DNA of 64,000 nucleotides from UBA1845 sp002338715. GTDB lineage: Bacteria; Planctomycetota; Phycisphaerae; UBA1845. The notes beneath the pieces were generated by a model. It did no database searches and was not told the origin of the DNA. It was given only the letters and a program-made list of their open reading frames with translations. Each line of letters begins with the position of its first letter. Position 1 is the stretch's first letter. The position numbers and the translations under genes were made by a program. The DNA is taken from NCBI GenBank assembly GCA_035344155.1, contig DAORAL010000022.1, positions 1 through 64,000 on the forward strand, in the 5' to 3' direction. Below, piece by piece: positions 50,714 through 60,010 of the stretch.

Positions 50714-51366
50714 CGCGCAGTCCTCGCCGTACCGCGACGCCTTCGAAGAACCACAATCGCGCCTCCAGCAAGTAAGAACGCGCTCGTCGGTTCGGGAACG
50801 TTGGTCCAGGTCAAGGTGACGTTGGCTGACGTGTAAGCCAAGTTCTCCACACCGGTGGTTTCGTCGCCGACGTAGACTCTGTATGTCGCGGAGTAATCCC
50901 CCGGAAGGGCAGCCGCATACCAGTTGTGCGTCATCATTCGGTCGAAGCGCCAGATGTCCGACGATCCATCGGTACCAAAGAGCGGCGCGTAGGTGTGCGA
51001 TGCCTTCATCATGCGCATCCCACCTTCATACGTTTCCAGACCTGCCGTCTGCGATTCGAGTTCGATCCAGATCGCATCACCGGTTCCGGGTACGTCAAAG
51101 CCTTCGTAAATCCAGCCGTATTGATCGTTGTAGGCTTTGCCATCGAGCACGTCAGCGGGCGCGGTGTAAGACTCGCCGAAGTTCACGAGATCGAGCGGAC
51201 TGGAAGCAAGGTCTGCATGCACCACTACATTCGATCCGTCGAGGCTGACACCCACATGCTTCATGTTCATGGCGCCGTTGACGTTCTGCGGCCAAAGGTC
51301 TGCGAACGCAGCGGTCGAAGTCATTGCGAGAGTCGCAGCAATCACCGCGACATTTTTGATGTTCAT
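50710..51366 (-). CDS. secreted PEP-CTERM protein, paralogue of the dockerin-type neighbour
   Basis: The ATG at 51366 (aagga 11 bases upstream) gives 218 residues: signal peptide VAVIAATLAMTSTAAFA, then a domain sharing VGVSLDGSNVV, NFGESYTAPADVLDGKAYND, QYGWIYEG and MMTHNWYAAALPGDYSATYR with the next gene. It ends NVPEPTSAFLLAGGAIVVLR plus Arg-rich tail, a classic PEP-CTERM sorting signal recognised by exosortase. The upstream in-frame extension to 51507 lies within the prepilin gene and is rejected. The ATGA overlap with the following gene suggests translational coupling. Confidence 0.85.
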   Translation of the reverse strand: MNIKNVAVIAATLAMTSTAAFADLWPQNVNGAMNMKHVGVSLDGSNVVVHADLASSPLDLVNFGESYTAPADVLDGKAYNDQYGWIYEGFDVPGTGDAIWIELESQTAGLETYEGGMRMMKASHTYAPLFGTDGSSDIWRFDRMMTHNWYAAALPGDYSATYRVYVGDETTGVENLAYTSANVTLTWTNVPEPTSAFLLAGGAIVVLRRRRGTARTAR

Positions 51367-51403
51367 ATCTTGTTTATCCTTATTGATTGGGCACACGCCA
51401 AAG

Positions 51404-52144
51404 CTATTGGGCGGTGCCGGGGTTCCAGTTGTCATGTGACGATTGCTCGTCATCTGTTTTTTCAAATGTCTTTTCAAACTTGAGGTTTTCGACATGCCCG
51501 TCGACAAATGTGTAACCTGCGTTCGGGCGATGGCGATCCTTGTGCACCTCGGCGGGGGCGTCGTACTTTGACCAGAAGTGGGCCATCAGATGATCGGACG
51601 ACATCGACGACATCAGCGAGTCATCTCCCACTTCGGCGAAGAGGACGGTTCCGCCAGGCCGCGGTATCTGATCCAACAGACGCCATGTTCGATCTCCCGA
51701 TTCTGCAACCGAAAGTTCGAAGTAGACGTTGAGGCCATAACTCCAGTACGGCGGACCATCCGGTTGTGCACGACGCCTGTCGAAACCACAGCGATAGTTC
51801 GTGTTCAGGAGTTTCACCCAGCTTGAATCATTCATCTTGCTGGACCAGGGTTCCGTGCCCGTGTACTTCACAAATGCGTAACCCCACGGCAGACCGTTTT
51901 GAAAACCGAAACCCGCCGAGTGATGACTGCGCGGAAAACGGTTGTCGTATTCGTCCGCGTAGAACTGGTTGAAACGTCCCAGCTCACGTAGGTTGGACAG
52001 GCACGCCACGCGTTTGGCCTGGTTGCGGGCGCTTTGCAGATTGGGCAGCAGCACCGCGACCAACAGCGCGATGATCGACACCACAACGAGCAACTCGATC
52101 AGCGTAAACGCAGACCGGTGGCGCGTTGGTTGAACCAATTTCAC
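51404..52144 (-). CDS. prepilin-like protein (type II secretion/pseudopilin N-terminus, planctomycete type)
   Basis: The 246-residue protein starts with a short basic leader and the N-methylation helix FTLIELLVVVSIIALLVAVL, with Ala instead of Gly at the cleavage position (HRSA|FTLIELL). The C-terminal globular part has PRPGGTVLFAEVGDD and ends near RPNAGYTFVDGHVENLKFEK, the H-X-G-type tail seen in planctomycete DUF1559-like pseudopilins. Planctomycetota encode many such proteins; their role is not settled. It heads an operon with the two paralogous secreted proteins. Confidence 0.85.
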   Translation of the reverse strand: MKLVQPTRHRSAFTLIELLVVVSIIALLVAVLLPNLQSARNQAKRVACLSNLRELGRFNQFYADEYDNRFPRSHHSAGFGFQNGLPWGYAFVKYTGTEPWSSKMNDSSWVKLLNTNYRCGFDRRRAQPDGPPYWSYGLNVYFELSVAESGDRTWRLLDQIPRPGGTVLFAEVGDDSLMSSMSSDHLMAHFWSKYDAPAEVHKDRHRPNAGYTFVDGHVENLKFEKTFEKTDDEQSSHDNWNPGTAQ

Positions 52145-52234
52145 ATTGATTCTCCTCTGTTGTTGGAGATCCGGAGGCGCACAGCGCCACCAGGTCCGAT
52201 TGACGAATCGGAATTTAATTCCGGTCGGTTTTCG

Positions 52235-52708
52235 CTAGGAGAGGAGCGATCGTGGAGGGGGCGGTTCGAGTGTCAGCGGTGTGATTGGGCCCAGCCGGTC
52301 ATCAGCCGGGATTTGGCAGACAACGTGCCTCGTGAGTATCAAGTCGCAGCTTTCGACCGTGGGCGGAGCAATGATGCCCATTGCGGTCCAGATGACCGCA
52401 ATACCCTGGCACGATTGCGATTGAATCACCCAACCAGACTTGGGTGTCGCGGTTTTTTTGGGTGACTTTGTCGAGCAGCAGCCGCCGGTCGGTGCTTGCG
52501 TCTTGAGGCTGAGTTTCGGGGCTGGAGGGGCGCAGCAACACGCCGTTTTGCACATTAGGGCGTTTGTGCAGCCGCAGCCGTGGTCCTTGCATGGAAAATC
52601 TTCGTCGCTATCTGGAACCTGCGGCGGCAATGGAAATCCAATGATGGCCAGCAGCAAGGCGAGGATGGTCATCGTGGAGGTTAGTTGTCGAATGCGTACG
52701 TGAAACAT
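52235..52708 (-). CDS. Cys-rich secreted protein of unknown function
   Basis: The 157-residue protein has a signal or single hydrophobic helix (STMTILALLLAIIGFPLPP) followed by a metal-binding-like Cys/His cluster: FPCKDHGCGCTNALMCKTAC, then CC, and CCSTK. The HGCGC...CCC pattern recurs in uncharacterised Planctomycetota proteins. The rest has no recognisable fold. A role in metal binding or copper handling is speculation. No ribosome-binding site stands out near the ATG. Confidence 0.55.
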   Translation of the reverse strand: MFHVRIRQLTSTMTILALLLAIIGFPLPPQVPDSDEDFPCKDHGCGCTNALMCKTACCCAPPAPKLSLKTQAPTGGCCSTKSPKKTATPKSGWVIQSQSCQGIAVIWTAMGIIAPPTVESCDLILTRHVVCQIPADDRLGPITPLTLEPPPPRSLLS

Positions 52709-52743
52709 TGGTACTCGAAACGTTGGGCGAAACCCAAGACCGC

Positions 52744-53340
52744 TTATTGGGACGGGGGAGTTGTAGCATCCGACGTGGGTTTTGGCCAGAAGATGGCAAA
52801 CGCAGCGATGAAAAGCGCAATCGAGAGCGCCAGGATCAACTCACGTGCCGGACTTTGGACAAAAATCCGATCGTAATCAATCGCAGGCAACCTTGAAGAA
52901 ATGCGGGCCAATGGAGCAGGCAATTGCGCTGCGACGGGTCGCTCTCGATCCGATTTGTGTACGACCAAACCTTCAGGATCATCGAGCGTTGCCACTGCGG
53001 GATCAATCTCGCCGACGTGCAGAATCTGTTCTTCGGGGTTTTGAAAACCAAGTTCGCGTCGGGCAAGGCGGGCGATCACCACGGGGTCGTTGTGGATCGC
53101 GTCGAGGCGCTTGCGCATGATCTCAAGTTCGCGCTGGGCATCTTCCATCTGAAGCGCGCGAACCTGCTCGGTGACCGTGGCGTCCTGATACTCGCGCCAG
53201 GCGGGAAGCACCATGCAAGGGAGCATCCCAGCCAGCGACAGACCGATCAGGCACCAGAACACAATCCCCGCACTGTCTCCAGGCGGAATTGGGTCCTCGT
53301 TAAGCTCGAGTGATTTAGTTTGTTGGCGATCCGTGCCCAC
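52744..53340 (-). CDS. DivIC/FtsB-like septum formation protein
   Basis: The GTG at 53340 overlaps the enolase stop (TAGTG) and gives 198 residues. It has a single transmembrane helix near residue 20-45 (GIVFWCLIGLSLAGMLPCMV), then a coiled coil (VTEQVRALQMEDAQRELEIM) ending in HNDPVVIARLARRELGFQNP, the NP-containing motif of FtsB/DivIC proteins, and a second hydrophobic helix at the C-terminus (LILALSIALFIAAFAIFW), which is unusual for the family. FtsB/DivIC act in the divisome with FtsL. Planctomycetota often lack FtsZ, so its role there may differ. Position right after enolase matches the common eno-ftsB order. Confidence 0.78.
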   Translation of the reverse strand: MGTDRQQTKSLELNEDPIPPGDSAGIVFWCLIGLSLAGMLPCMVLPAWREYQDATVTEQVRALQMEDAQRELEIMRKRLDAIHNDPVVIARLARRELGFQNPEEQILHVGEIDPAVATLDDPEGLVVHKSDRERPVAAQLPAPLARISSRLPAIDYDRIFVQSPARELILALSIALFIAAFAIFWPKPTSDATTPPSQ

Positions 53341-54629
53341 TAACGATTCCAGAATTTCCCGCCATAGACGGCAGAGCTTCCCAAATGCTCTTCGATACGA
53401 AGCAGTCGGTTGTACTTGGCCACCCGATCGCTGCGGCATAGGCTTCCGGTTTTGATCTGACCGGCATTGGTGGCGACTGCGATGTCGGCGATCGTGGTGT
53501 CTTCGGTCTCACCGCTTCGATGCGAGATGACCGCAGACCAGCCGTTACGCATCGCGAGATTGACGGCTTCGAGCGTTTCCGTCAGCGTGCCGATTTGGTT
53601 CACCTTGATCAGGATCGAATTCGCACTCTTCTCTTTGATACCGCGGGCGAGACGCTCGGTGTTGGTGACGAACAGGTCGTCGCCAACCAACTGGACGTTT
53701 TCGCCGAGGGCTGCGTTGAGTTTGCCCCAATTTTCCCAATCATCTTCAGCCAATCCGTCTTCGATGCTGCGGATCGGGTACTTCTCGCACCAACTCTTCC
53801 ACGTCGCGATCATCTCGTCGCCGGTTACTTTCTTATCCGGCGCCGACTTGAAGAATGAATAGGTCTTTGATTTCTCGTCGTACATCTCGGTCGTGGCTGG
53901 GTCGAGGGCGATGAAGATGTCTTCGCCAAGTTTATAGCCAGCCGCTTTGACCGCATCGGCGACGACTTCGAGCGCTTCGTCATTGCTCTTAAGCGACGGG
54001 GCGAAACCACCTTCGTCACCGACGGCAGTGTTGTATCCCTTCTTCTTCAACACCGACTTCAGCGCCTGGAAACATTCCGCACCCATCTGGATTGCGTGCG
54101 CGAAATTTTCTGCGCCCCATGGTTGGATCATGAATTCCTGGAAGTCGACGTTGTTGTCGGCATGCTTTCCGCCGTTGAGAATGTTCATCATCGGAACGGG
54201 GAGGACGTGCGCCCCCGGACCGCCGAGATAGCGAAACAGCGGCAGCTCGCACGAGATCGATGCCGCCCGGGCGGCTGCGAGTGAAACCGCCAACATCGCA
54301 TTGGCGCCGAGGCGTCCTTTGTTGGGCGTGCCATCGAGATCGATCATCACCTGATCGATGAGTTCCTGATCGGTGGCGTCGAGACCGATGACGGCATCGG
54401 CGATTTCGCCGTTGACGTTTTCGACCGCCTTCAACACGCCTTTGCCGTTGTATCGGCTGGCATCGCCATCGCGCAGTTCGACGGCTTCGTATTGTCCGGT
54501 GGAGGCCCCGCTGGGAACTCCGGCTTCACCGACTGCGCCGTCTTCGAGAGCGACGACTCCGTGAATCGTCGGAGTGCCTCGTGAGTCCAGGATTTCGCTG
54601 GCTTCGACGTGCGTGATCACGCGCGACAT
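53340..54629 (-). CDS. eno: enolase (phosphopyruvate hydratase)
   Basis: Glycolytic enzyme converting 2-phosphoglycerate to phosphoenolpyruvate. The ATG at 54629 (ggagg 10 bases upstream) gives 429 residues: ITHVEASEILDSRGTPTI, PSGASTGQYEAVELRDGD, MMNILNGGKHADNNVDFQEF, GDEGGFAPSLKSNDEALEV, SIEDGLAEDDWENW, LVGDDLFVTN, ILIKVNQIGTLTET and SHRSGETEDTTIADIAV. All magnesium and catalytic residues appear intact. The frame extends 31 codons further upstream but without family similarity. Confidence 0.97.
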   Translation of the reverse strand: MSRVITHVEASEILDSRGTPTIHGVVALEDGAVGEAGVPSGASTGQYEAVELRDGDASRYNGKGVLKAVENVNGEIADAVIGLDATDQELIDQVMIDLDGTPNKGRLGANAMLAVSLAAARAASISCELPLFRYLGGPGAHVLPVPMMNILNGGKHADNNVDFQEFMIQPWGAENFAHAIQMGAECFQALKSVLKKKGYNTAVGDEGGFAPSLKSNDEALEVVADAVKAAGYKLGEDIFIALDPATTEMYDEKSKTYSFFKSAPDKKVTGDEMIATWKSWCEKYPIRSIEDGLAEDDWENWGKLNAALGENVQLVGDDLFVTNTERLARGIKEKSANSILIKVNQIGTLTETLEAVNLAMRNGWSAVISHRSGETEDTTIADIAVATNAGQIKTGSLCRSDRVAKYNRLLRIEEHLGSSAVYGGKFWNR

Positions 54630-54839
54630 GATGGTTGTCCTCCATTTGGGCCACCAGGGGCCGATGTTTTCGCCGCTAAGGTTGGCGATATTGCTGCAAG
54701 AGATATCGGCTGACGCGCTCAAAGTGCGCCACCTTGGGCATCATAGGAGGGGACCAAACCGCGTCAAGATGAAAGCGCCGCGGCAGGTGGGGCTATTTTC
54801 GTTCCGTCACCGGTGGGGAATATGCGCGTCGGTCGCAGA

Positions 54840-56009
54840 TCATGTGCGTCGCAATGCGAAACAGTTTCCCGGGAGTTCAACGATCGTGCTCTTGATCCGC
54901 AGCAGCGTGAGTGCGACCGAGACTTCCGACGCGCTGAGACCGCTGCGGGCGATCAACTCGTCGATGCTCATTTCACTGTCGGCCAGCAGTTCGACGACAG
55001 TTCGTTCGTTACCGCTCAGGGATGCCAGGCCGGCGATGCTTGAAGATTCCTCTTTGCTCTTATCGGTTGCTGAACCGGAAGCCGCTCCCATGACCTTTCC
55101 GACGTCTCCAAGTTCGTCGAGGATGTCTTCCAGGCCCATCACCAGCTTGGCCGAGCCCGATTGAATCAGTGAGTTGGTCCCGATCGCGGTTGGCGTGTCG
55201 AGGCGACCCGGGATGGCGAAAATTTCACGGTTGTATTCACTCGCCAGCCGTGCGGTGATGAGGGCTCCGCTTCGGTTCGATGCTTCGACCACGAGCGTCC
55301 CCAGTGTCATGCCCGCGATGATGCGGTTGCGACTCGGGAACGAGCCGGCTGTCGGTTGCGATCCCATGGGTAGTTCGCTGATGATCGCACCGCACGCGAT
55401 GATCTGCTCGGCCAACTGCCCATGTTCGGGCGGGTAGACCACATCGACGCCGCAGCCGAGTACCGCGACGGTGCGACCTTGTGCGGAGATCGCGCCTTCG
55501 TGGGCATACCCATCGATGCCGCGGGCCATCCCCGAGACGACGGTGAATCCCGCCCCGGCAATCAGCGCGCCGAAGCGATGGGCTTGGTCGTAACCATAGC
55601 GACTGGATCTGCGCGATCCGACGATGCCGATCGACACGGCGTCGGCGGGTTGGAGTTGGCCGCGAACGTAAATGCAGACGGGCGGATCGTTGCAGTGACG
55701 CAATTGCTTTGGATAGGCGTCATCTTCCCAGCAGATGATGTGAGCGCCCGCCAACTGTGCCCGTTCGATTTCACGTTCGATGATGTCGTCGTTGCGGGCG
55801 TTGAAGACGGCTTGGGCGCGCCTCGGACCGATGCCTTCGACTTGCGTGAGTGAATCGATGGATGCGTGTTTGAGTTTGTCAATGCTGCCGAAGTGGGCGA
55901 TCAAACGCCCGAGCATCACCGGACCCACGGCGTCCGAAAGATGCAGGCGGAGGTATTCGCGACCGATCTCTGTGATCGTGGGTTGACGTGCGCTGAGTGT
56001 GTCGGCCAT
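54840..56009 (-). CDS. dprA: DNA-processing protein DprA
   Basis: The 389-residue protein loads RecA on incoming single-stranded DNA in natural transformation. An N-terminal helix-hairpin-helix region (QVEGIGPRRAQAVFNAR) precedes the Rossmann-like core: YPKQLRHCNDPPVCIYVRG, VGSRRSSRYGYDQAHRFG, FTVVSGMARGIDGYAHEGA, VLGCGVDVVYPPEHG, ELPMGSQPTAGSFPSRNRII, LVVEASNRSGALITARLA and IFAIPGRL. A C-terminal winged-helix-like segment (SMSIDELIARSGLSASEVSV) completes the usual architecture. No other competence gene is beside it. Confidence 0.95.
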   Translation of the reverse strand: MADTLSARQPTITEIGREYLRLHLSDAVGPVMLGRLIAHFGSIDKLKHASIDSLTQVEGIGPRRAQAVFNARNDDIIEREIERAQLAGAHIICWEDDAYPKQLRHCNDPPVCIYVRGQLQPADAVSIGIVGSRRSSRYGYDQAHRFGALIAGAGFTVVSGMARGIDGYAHEGAISAQGRTVAVLGCGVDVVYPPEHGQLAEQIIACGAIISELPMGSQPTAGSFPSRNRIIAGMTLGTLVVEASNRSGALITARLASEYNREIFAIPGRLDTPTAIGTNSLIQSGSAKLVMGLEDILDELGDVGKVMGAASGSATDKSKEESSSIAGLASLSGNERTVVELLADSEMSIDELIARSGLSASEVSVALTLLRIKSTIVELPGNCFALRRT

Positions 56010-56106
56010 GTACAGGTCCTCAAAGCGATGCGCACGCGGCAGGTTGTCGGCGACTCCCTGCGGCGTCCGAATCTTTTATCCGACCATGTCAATGTGTTGC
56101 AACCGA

Positions 56107-59100
56107 TCAGGCGCTAACGGCCTGCGGTGCGATGCTCAAGCATGCGGTTGTGTCTGCGATCTTGACGGTGCTCGAATGACTGTCCGCGTTGTCGGGCGGT
56201 GTCTGGACGAGTTCGACCGCAAGCGTTTCATCCTTGATGTACTGCTCAAACGCGCTGACCGCTGCCTGCAATTCCTTGTCTTCCGTCACGATCGACAGGG
56301 CAATCCGATCTTCGATGTTGAGCCCTGAATCCTTCCGCAGGTTCTGGATGTTGCGGACCAGATCGCGGGCGAGGCCTTCCTGGATCAACTCTGTAGACAA
56401 ACGACGATCAATCAGGATGACCGTTTCACCATCGACCGCCACCGACCAATCGTCACCGGCATCGTGGGCGACGATCACATCGGACGTGTCGAGCGTGAAT
56501 ACGCCGCCGCCAACCGAAACTTCAACCGTACCGCTCTTCGCAAGTGATTCGGAGATCGCTTGGCCATCCATGTTGCCAATGGCCTTGATGATCCCGGGAA
56601 GATCCTTGCCGAATTTCTTGCCGGCAGTCTTCTTGTTCACCTCGACGTTGCGGGAAATCAACTCGTCGACCGACGCCCGCGCTTCAACGTTCTTGACGTT
56701 CAGTTCTTCAAGAATGTGGCCGCGGAATTCAGCGTGTTCGACGGCTTCCCGTTCGATGTCGTTTGCGGGTTTGACCAACACGCCTGCGAGCGGTTGACGC
56801 ACTTTCAGCTTCGATGACGCGCGAGCTGACCTGGCCAACGACACGATGCGGAGCAGGGCGGCCATCTTGTCTGAAAGGGCGTTATCAATCAGCGTCTCAT
56901 TCGGTTCCGGATAGTCGCACAAGTGCACGCTTTGCGGTTCGCTCGGCGACTGTTTGGCCACCAGGTTCTGATGAATCTGCTCGGTGATAAACGGCAGAAT
57001 CGGCGCGATGACTTTGTTGAGTGTCACCAACACTTCGTAAAGCGTCTGATACGCCGCAAGTTTATCGGTGTCACCTGCTTCCGGGCCGCGCCAGAAGCGG
57101 CGACGGTTGCGGCGGATATACCACGTGCTGAGGTTTTCGATGAAACGCTCAACCGCGCCGCATACCGGCTGAAGGTCGAACGCTTCAAACGACGCGCGGG
57201 CATCGCGAATCAAAAGCTGTAAGTCCGAGAGAATCCAGCGATCGATGTCGGGACGATCGGCATAGGGAACGAGCGCGGCATCGACATCGAATTCATCGAG
57301 TCGTGCGTAATTGCAGAAGAACGCGTAGGTATTCCAAAGCGGCAGCAACACACGGCGACGGGTTTCGTCGGCTGGTGTTGAGGTCACGCGGCAAATCTGA
57401 TCGCCGCCAACCGTTTTTGAAAGTTCAATACCGTCGTCGCCGGTGATGGTGATCGGTTCATCCGGGTGCCGCGTACCGAATGCGAGGTCGCTGGTCGGCG
57501 TTTGCGATGCGTACATCCATCGCATGGTGTCGACGCCGAGTTGTTCAGCCGCTTCTTCAAACCAGATCGCCGTCCCATCCGACTTGTGCATTGCCTGGCG
57601 TTCTTCGTTGAGAACCAGCGCGTGTCCGAGCAGATTCTTAAATGGCGGGCGTGGTTTTTCTTTGCCCATTTCCATCATCGCGCTCATCGCGAGGATGGCG
57701 TAGAACCAGTTGCGGAACTGACCCGGGAAACACTCCGTAATCAGGTCGGCAGGGATCCACTTGTCCCAGTATTCGCGATCGGTGTTGTACTTGGTGGTCG
57801 AGTAGGCCACGATGCCCGCGTCGAGCCAGGGGTTGCCAACGTCCGGGATGCGTGCCATGTTCTGGCACTGGCATTTGTCGCACGCAATTTTCACCGCGTC
57901 GACGTATGGACGGTGGGGCGTATGGCCTTCGAATTCTTCCCAACCCGAGACGGCCCGTTCTTTCAGCTCTTCGTATCCGCCGATGACGTCGAAGTGCCCG
58001 CACTCGGGACACTCCCAGATCGGAAGGGCCAATCCCCAATAGCGCTTCTTGGAAATCATCCAGTCTCGCATGGTAGTCAGCCAGTCGAGTTCGCGCTCAA
58101 GACCGCGCATCGATGCGGGCAGCCAATTCACCTGCGACGCGACTTTCTTGATCTCGTCGCGCCAGTCCATCGAGATGTACCACTCGTCGACAAGACGGAA
58201 GACCAGTTCATCACCGGTGCGCCAACAGTGCGGATAGATGTGCGGATATTCTTCGTGGGCGACGAGCAATTCCTTCTCACGCAGGCTTTCGAGAATCGCA
58301 TCGACCGTCTCGCGATCGGTGGCGCGCTTGCCGGTGAATGGACCAAACCCTTCGGTGAAACGTCCTTCGGCGTCGAGCGGGGCGATGGCCACGATCTTCT
58401 GTGTCTTGCCCCATGCGTTGTCGACGTCACCGCAACCCGGTGCGGAGTGGACGATGCCCGTACCTTCGCCAGCCACCACGTACGCTTCGCCCTTTGACGT
58501 TTTGCCCGGGTCGAAGACGCGGTGACCTTCTGCACCGCTGGGCCAATCGCGCTGATCCTGCGGGATCAACTCCTGCGGATGGGCGAACCCGCCGCGTTTC
58601 TGTTGCGCGGGAAGTTCATCGAACGGACCATCGTAGGTCAATCCAACCAGTTCGCTGCCTTTGATTTTGCCAAGGACTTCGTAACCACCCTTCTCCTGGA
58701 AGATCTGATGAAGCGTCTTGAGCTTGGGCGTGTCTTTCGGCCAGGGCTTGCCGCCGAAACCTTCCTTGTATTCCTTGGCCAACCGCTGGAACTGGAGGTT
58801 CTCTTCGGCGAAGTAATAGATCGCACCGTCACGTTTGGCCTGCAGCTTGACGTAGTCGAGATCTCCGTTGACCGCGCAACCGGTATTCGACGTCAGCGTC
58901 CAGGGCGTCGTTGTCCAGACTAGCAGATATTCATCTTTGCGATCGCGAATGGGAAAGCGAACAAACACAGATGTATGCGTGACGAGTTTGCGGCCTTCCG
59001 CGATTTCCATGTGCGAGTAAGCGCAACCGGCGCGGCCCGACCACGGCATCACGTCGGTGCCTTTGTAGATAAACCCGCCTTCGTGACACTTCTTGAGAAA

Positions 59101-59586
59101 ACTCCAGATGGTGTAGTTGTTCTCGGGGGCCATCGTGAAGTACGAGTTGTCCCAGTCCATCCAATACCCGAGGCGTTTGGATTGTTCTGACTGAATCGCC
59201 GCGTACTTGTGGACGCGGTCCTTGCAGGCCTGGGTGAACTTATCGAGACCGAGTTTCTCAATGTCGGTCTTGGTCTTGATGTCGAATTCCCGCTCGACTT
59301 CGACTTCGACCCAAAGTCCCTGACAATCGAAACCGTTTTGATATCGAAGCTCGTGGCCGGTGGCTGCGAAGTAGCGGCAGAAAACGTCCTTGTACGTCCG
59401 ACCCCAGGCATGGTGAACACCCATGGGATTGTTGGCTGTGATGGGCCCGTCGAGGAATGACCAACGCGGTTTGCCGGCGTTCTTTTCGCGAAGCTTGTTG
59501 AACGCCTGAATCTCGTCCCAGAACGCGAGCGTTTGCCGCTCCTGGGCCGCGAAGTCAACTTTTGTTTCCACCTTCTCAAACGCCAT
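56107..59586 (-). CDS. ileS: isoleucyl-tRNA synthetase with divergent signature motifs
   Basis: Class I synthetase charging tRNA-Ile. The ATG at 59586 (gaggaaa 4 bases upstream) gives 1159 residues; the longer frame to 59817 is not supported. DGPITANNPMGVHHAWGR replaces the HIGH motif by HHAW (residues 58-61), and the KMSKS site reads MHKS (666-669, inside RQAMHKSDGTAIWFEEA), keeping the second lysine. The editing domain runs ~190-400 (LLVWTTTPWTLTSNTGC, VAGEGTGIVHSAPGCGDVDN). Zinc-like CPECGHF and CDKCQCQNM cysteine pairs occur in the catalytic insertion. NPWLDAGIVAYST, FRNWFYAIL and the long C-terminal anticodon-binding region follow. The motifs mark a distinct clade also found in other phyla, so activity is expected. 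Confidence 0.92.
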   Translation of the reverse strand: MAFEKVETKVDFAAQERQTLAFWDEIQAFNKLREKNAGKPRWSFLDGPITANNPMGVHHAWGRTYKDVFCRYFAATGHELRYQNGFDCQGLWVEVEVEREFDIKTKTDIEKLGLDKFTQACKDRVHKYAAIQSEQSKRLGYWMDWDNSYFTMAPENNYTIWSFLKKCHEGGFIYKGTDVMPWSGRAGCAYSHMEIAEGRKLVTHTSVFVRFPIRDRKDEYLLVWTTTPWTLTSNTGCAVNGDLDYVKLQAKRDGAIYYFAEENLQFQRLAKEYKEGFGGKPWPKDTPKLKTLHQIFQEKGGYEVLGKIKGSELVGLTYDGPFDELPAQQKRGGFAHPQELIPQDQRDWPSGAEGHRVFDPGKTSKGEAYVVAGEGTGIVHSAPGCGDVDNAWGKTQKIVAIAPLDAEGRFTEGFGPFTGKRATDRETVDAILESLREKELLVAHEEYPHIYPHCWRTGDELVFRLVDEWYISMDWRDEIKKVASQVNWLPASMRGLERELDWLTTMRDWMISKKRYWGLALPIWECPECGHFDVIGGYEELKERAVSGWEEFEGHTPHRPYVDAVKIACDKCQCQNMARIPDVGNPWLDAGIVAYSTTKYNTDREYWDKWIPADLITECFPGQFRNWFYAILAMSAMMEMGKEKPRPPFKNLLGHALVLNEERQAMHKSDGTAIWFEEAAEQLGVDTMRWMYASQTPTSDLAFGTRHPDEPITITGDDGIELSKTVGGDQICRVTSTPADETRRRVLLPLWNTYAFFCNYARLDEFDVDAALVPYADRPDIDRWILSDLQLLIRDARASFEAFDLQPVCGAVERFIENLSTWYIRRNRRRFWRGPEAGDTDKLAAYQTLYEVLVTLNKVIAPILPFITEQIHQNLVAKQSPSEPQSVHLCDYPEPNETLIDNALSDKMAALLRIVSLARSARASSKLKVRQPLAGVLVKPANDIEREAVEHAEFRGHILEELNVKNVEARASVDELISRNVEVNKKTAGKKFGKDLPGIIKAIGNMDGQAISESLAKSGTVEVSVGGGVFTLDTSDVIVAHDAGDDWSVAVDGETVILIDRRLSTELIQEGLARDLVRNIQNLRKDSGLNIEDRIALSIVTEDKELQAAVSAFEQYIKDETLAVELVQTPPDNADSHSSTVKIADTTACLSIAPQAVSA

Positions 59587-60010
59587 TTTCTTTCCTCGAT
59601 GTTCGCTGTCGGACGGCTGATCTGGATAAAGCCGTTTATGAATCTGCGTCGAATCCGAGACTATAATCAACTTTTGCAGGATTTGTAGGGTGCGTCGACG
59701 GTTCGACGTGACCCGACCGGACTGGAAATCCGATGGTCGATCGCGCGGCGTGCAACACCCGAATACGGGGCCAAGCGGCTTCTGGCGGGTTAGAATCGCC
59801 TCGTCCGGCAAATTCACACAAATCGCCCGTTGGACGATAACTCTCTAATTCATATGATGTTGCACGTCGCGATCAGCGTAACGTCGTGAATTCGACCACA
59901 TGATACCTGTCTGTTGCAGTGTCTGGTGTCGATGGCGATTAGATTCTCTATAAGTATGTGCGTCTCAGCCCGGTTGATTGGCTCTGACGAGATTCCAAAA
60001 GGTATTCATC
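59587..60010. other. intergenic between divergent genes, no gene seen
   Basis: About 424 bases upstream of both ileS (minus strand) and the protease gene (plus strand). No RNA motif such as a T-box specifier was recognisable, and no clear promoter hexamers stand out. Confidence 0.4.

Noticed and set aside
59587..59817. 77-residue N-terminal extension of IleRS
   Set aside because: The composition is unlike the family and the ATG at 59586 has a good ribosome-binding site.
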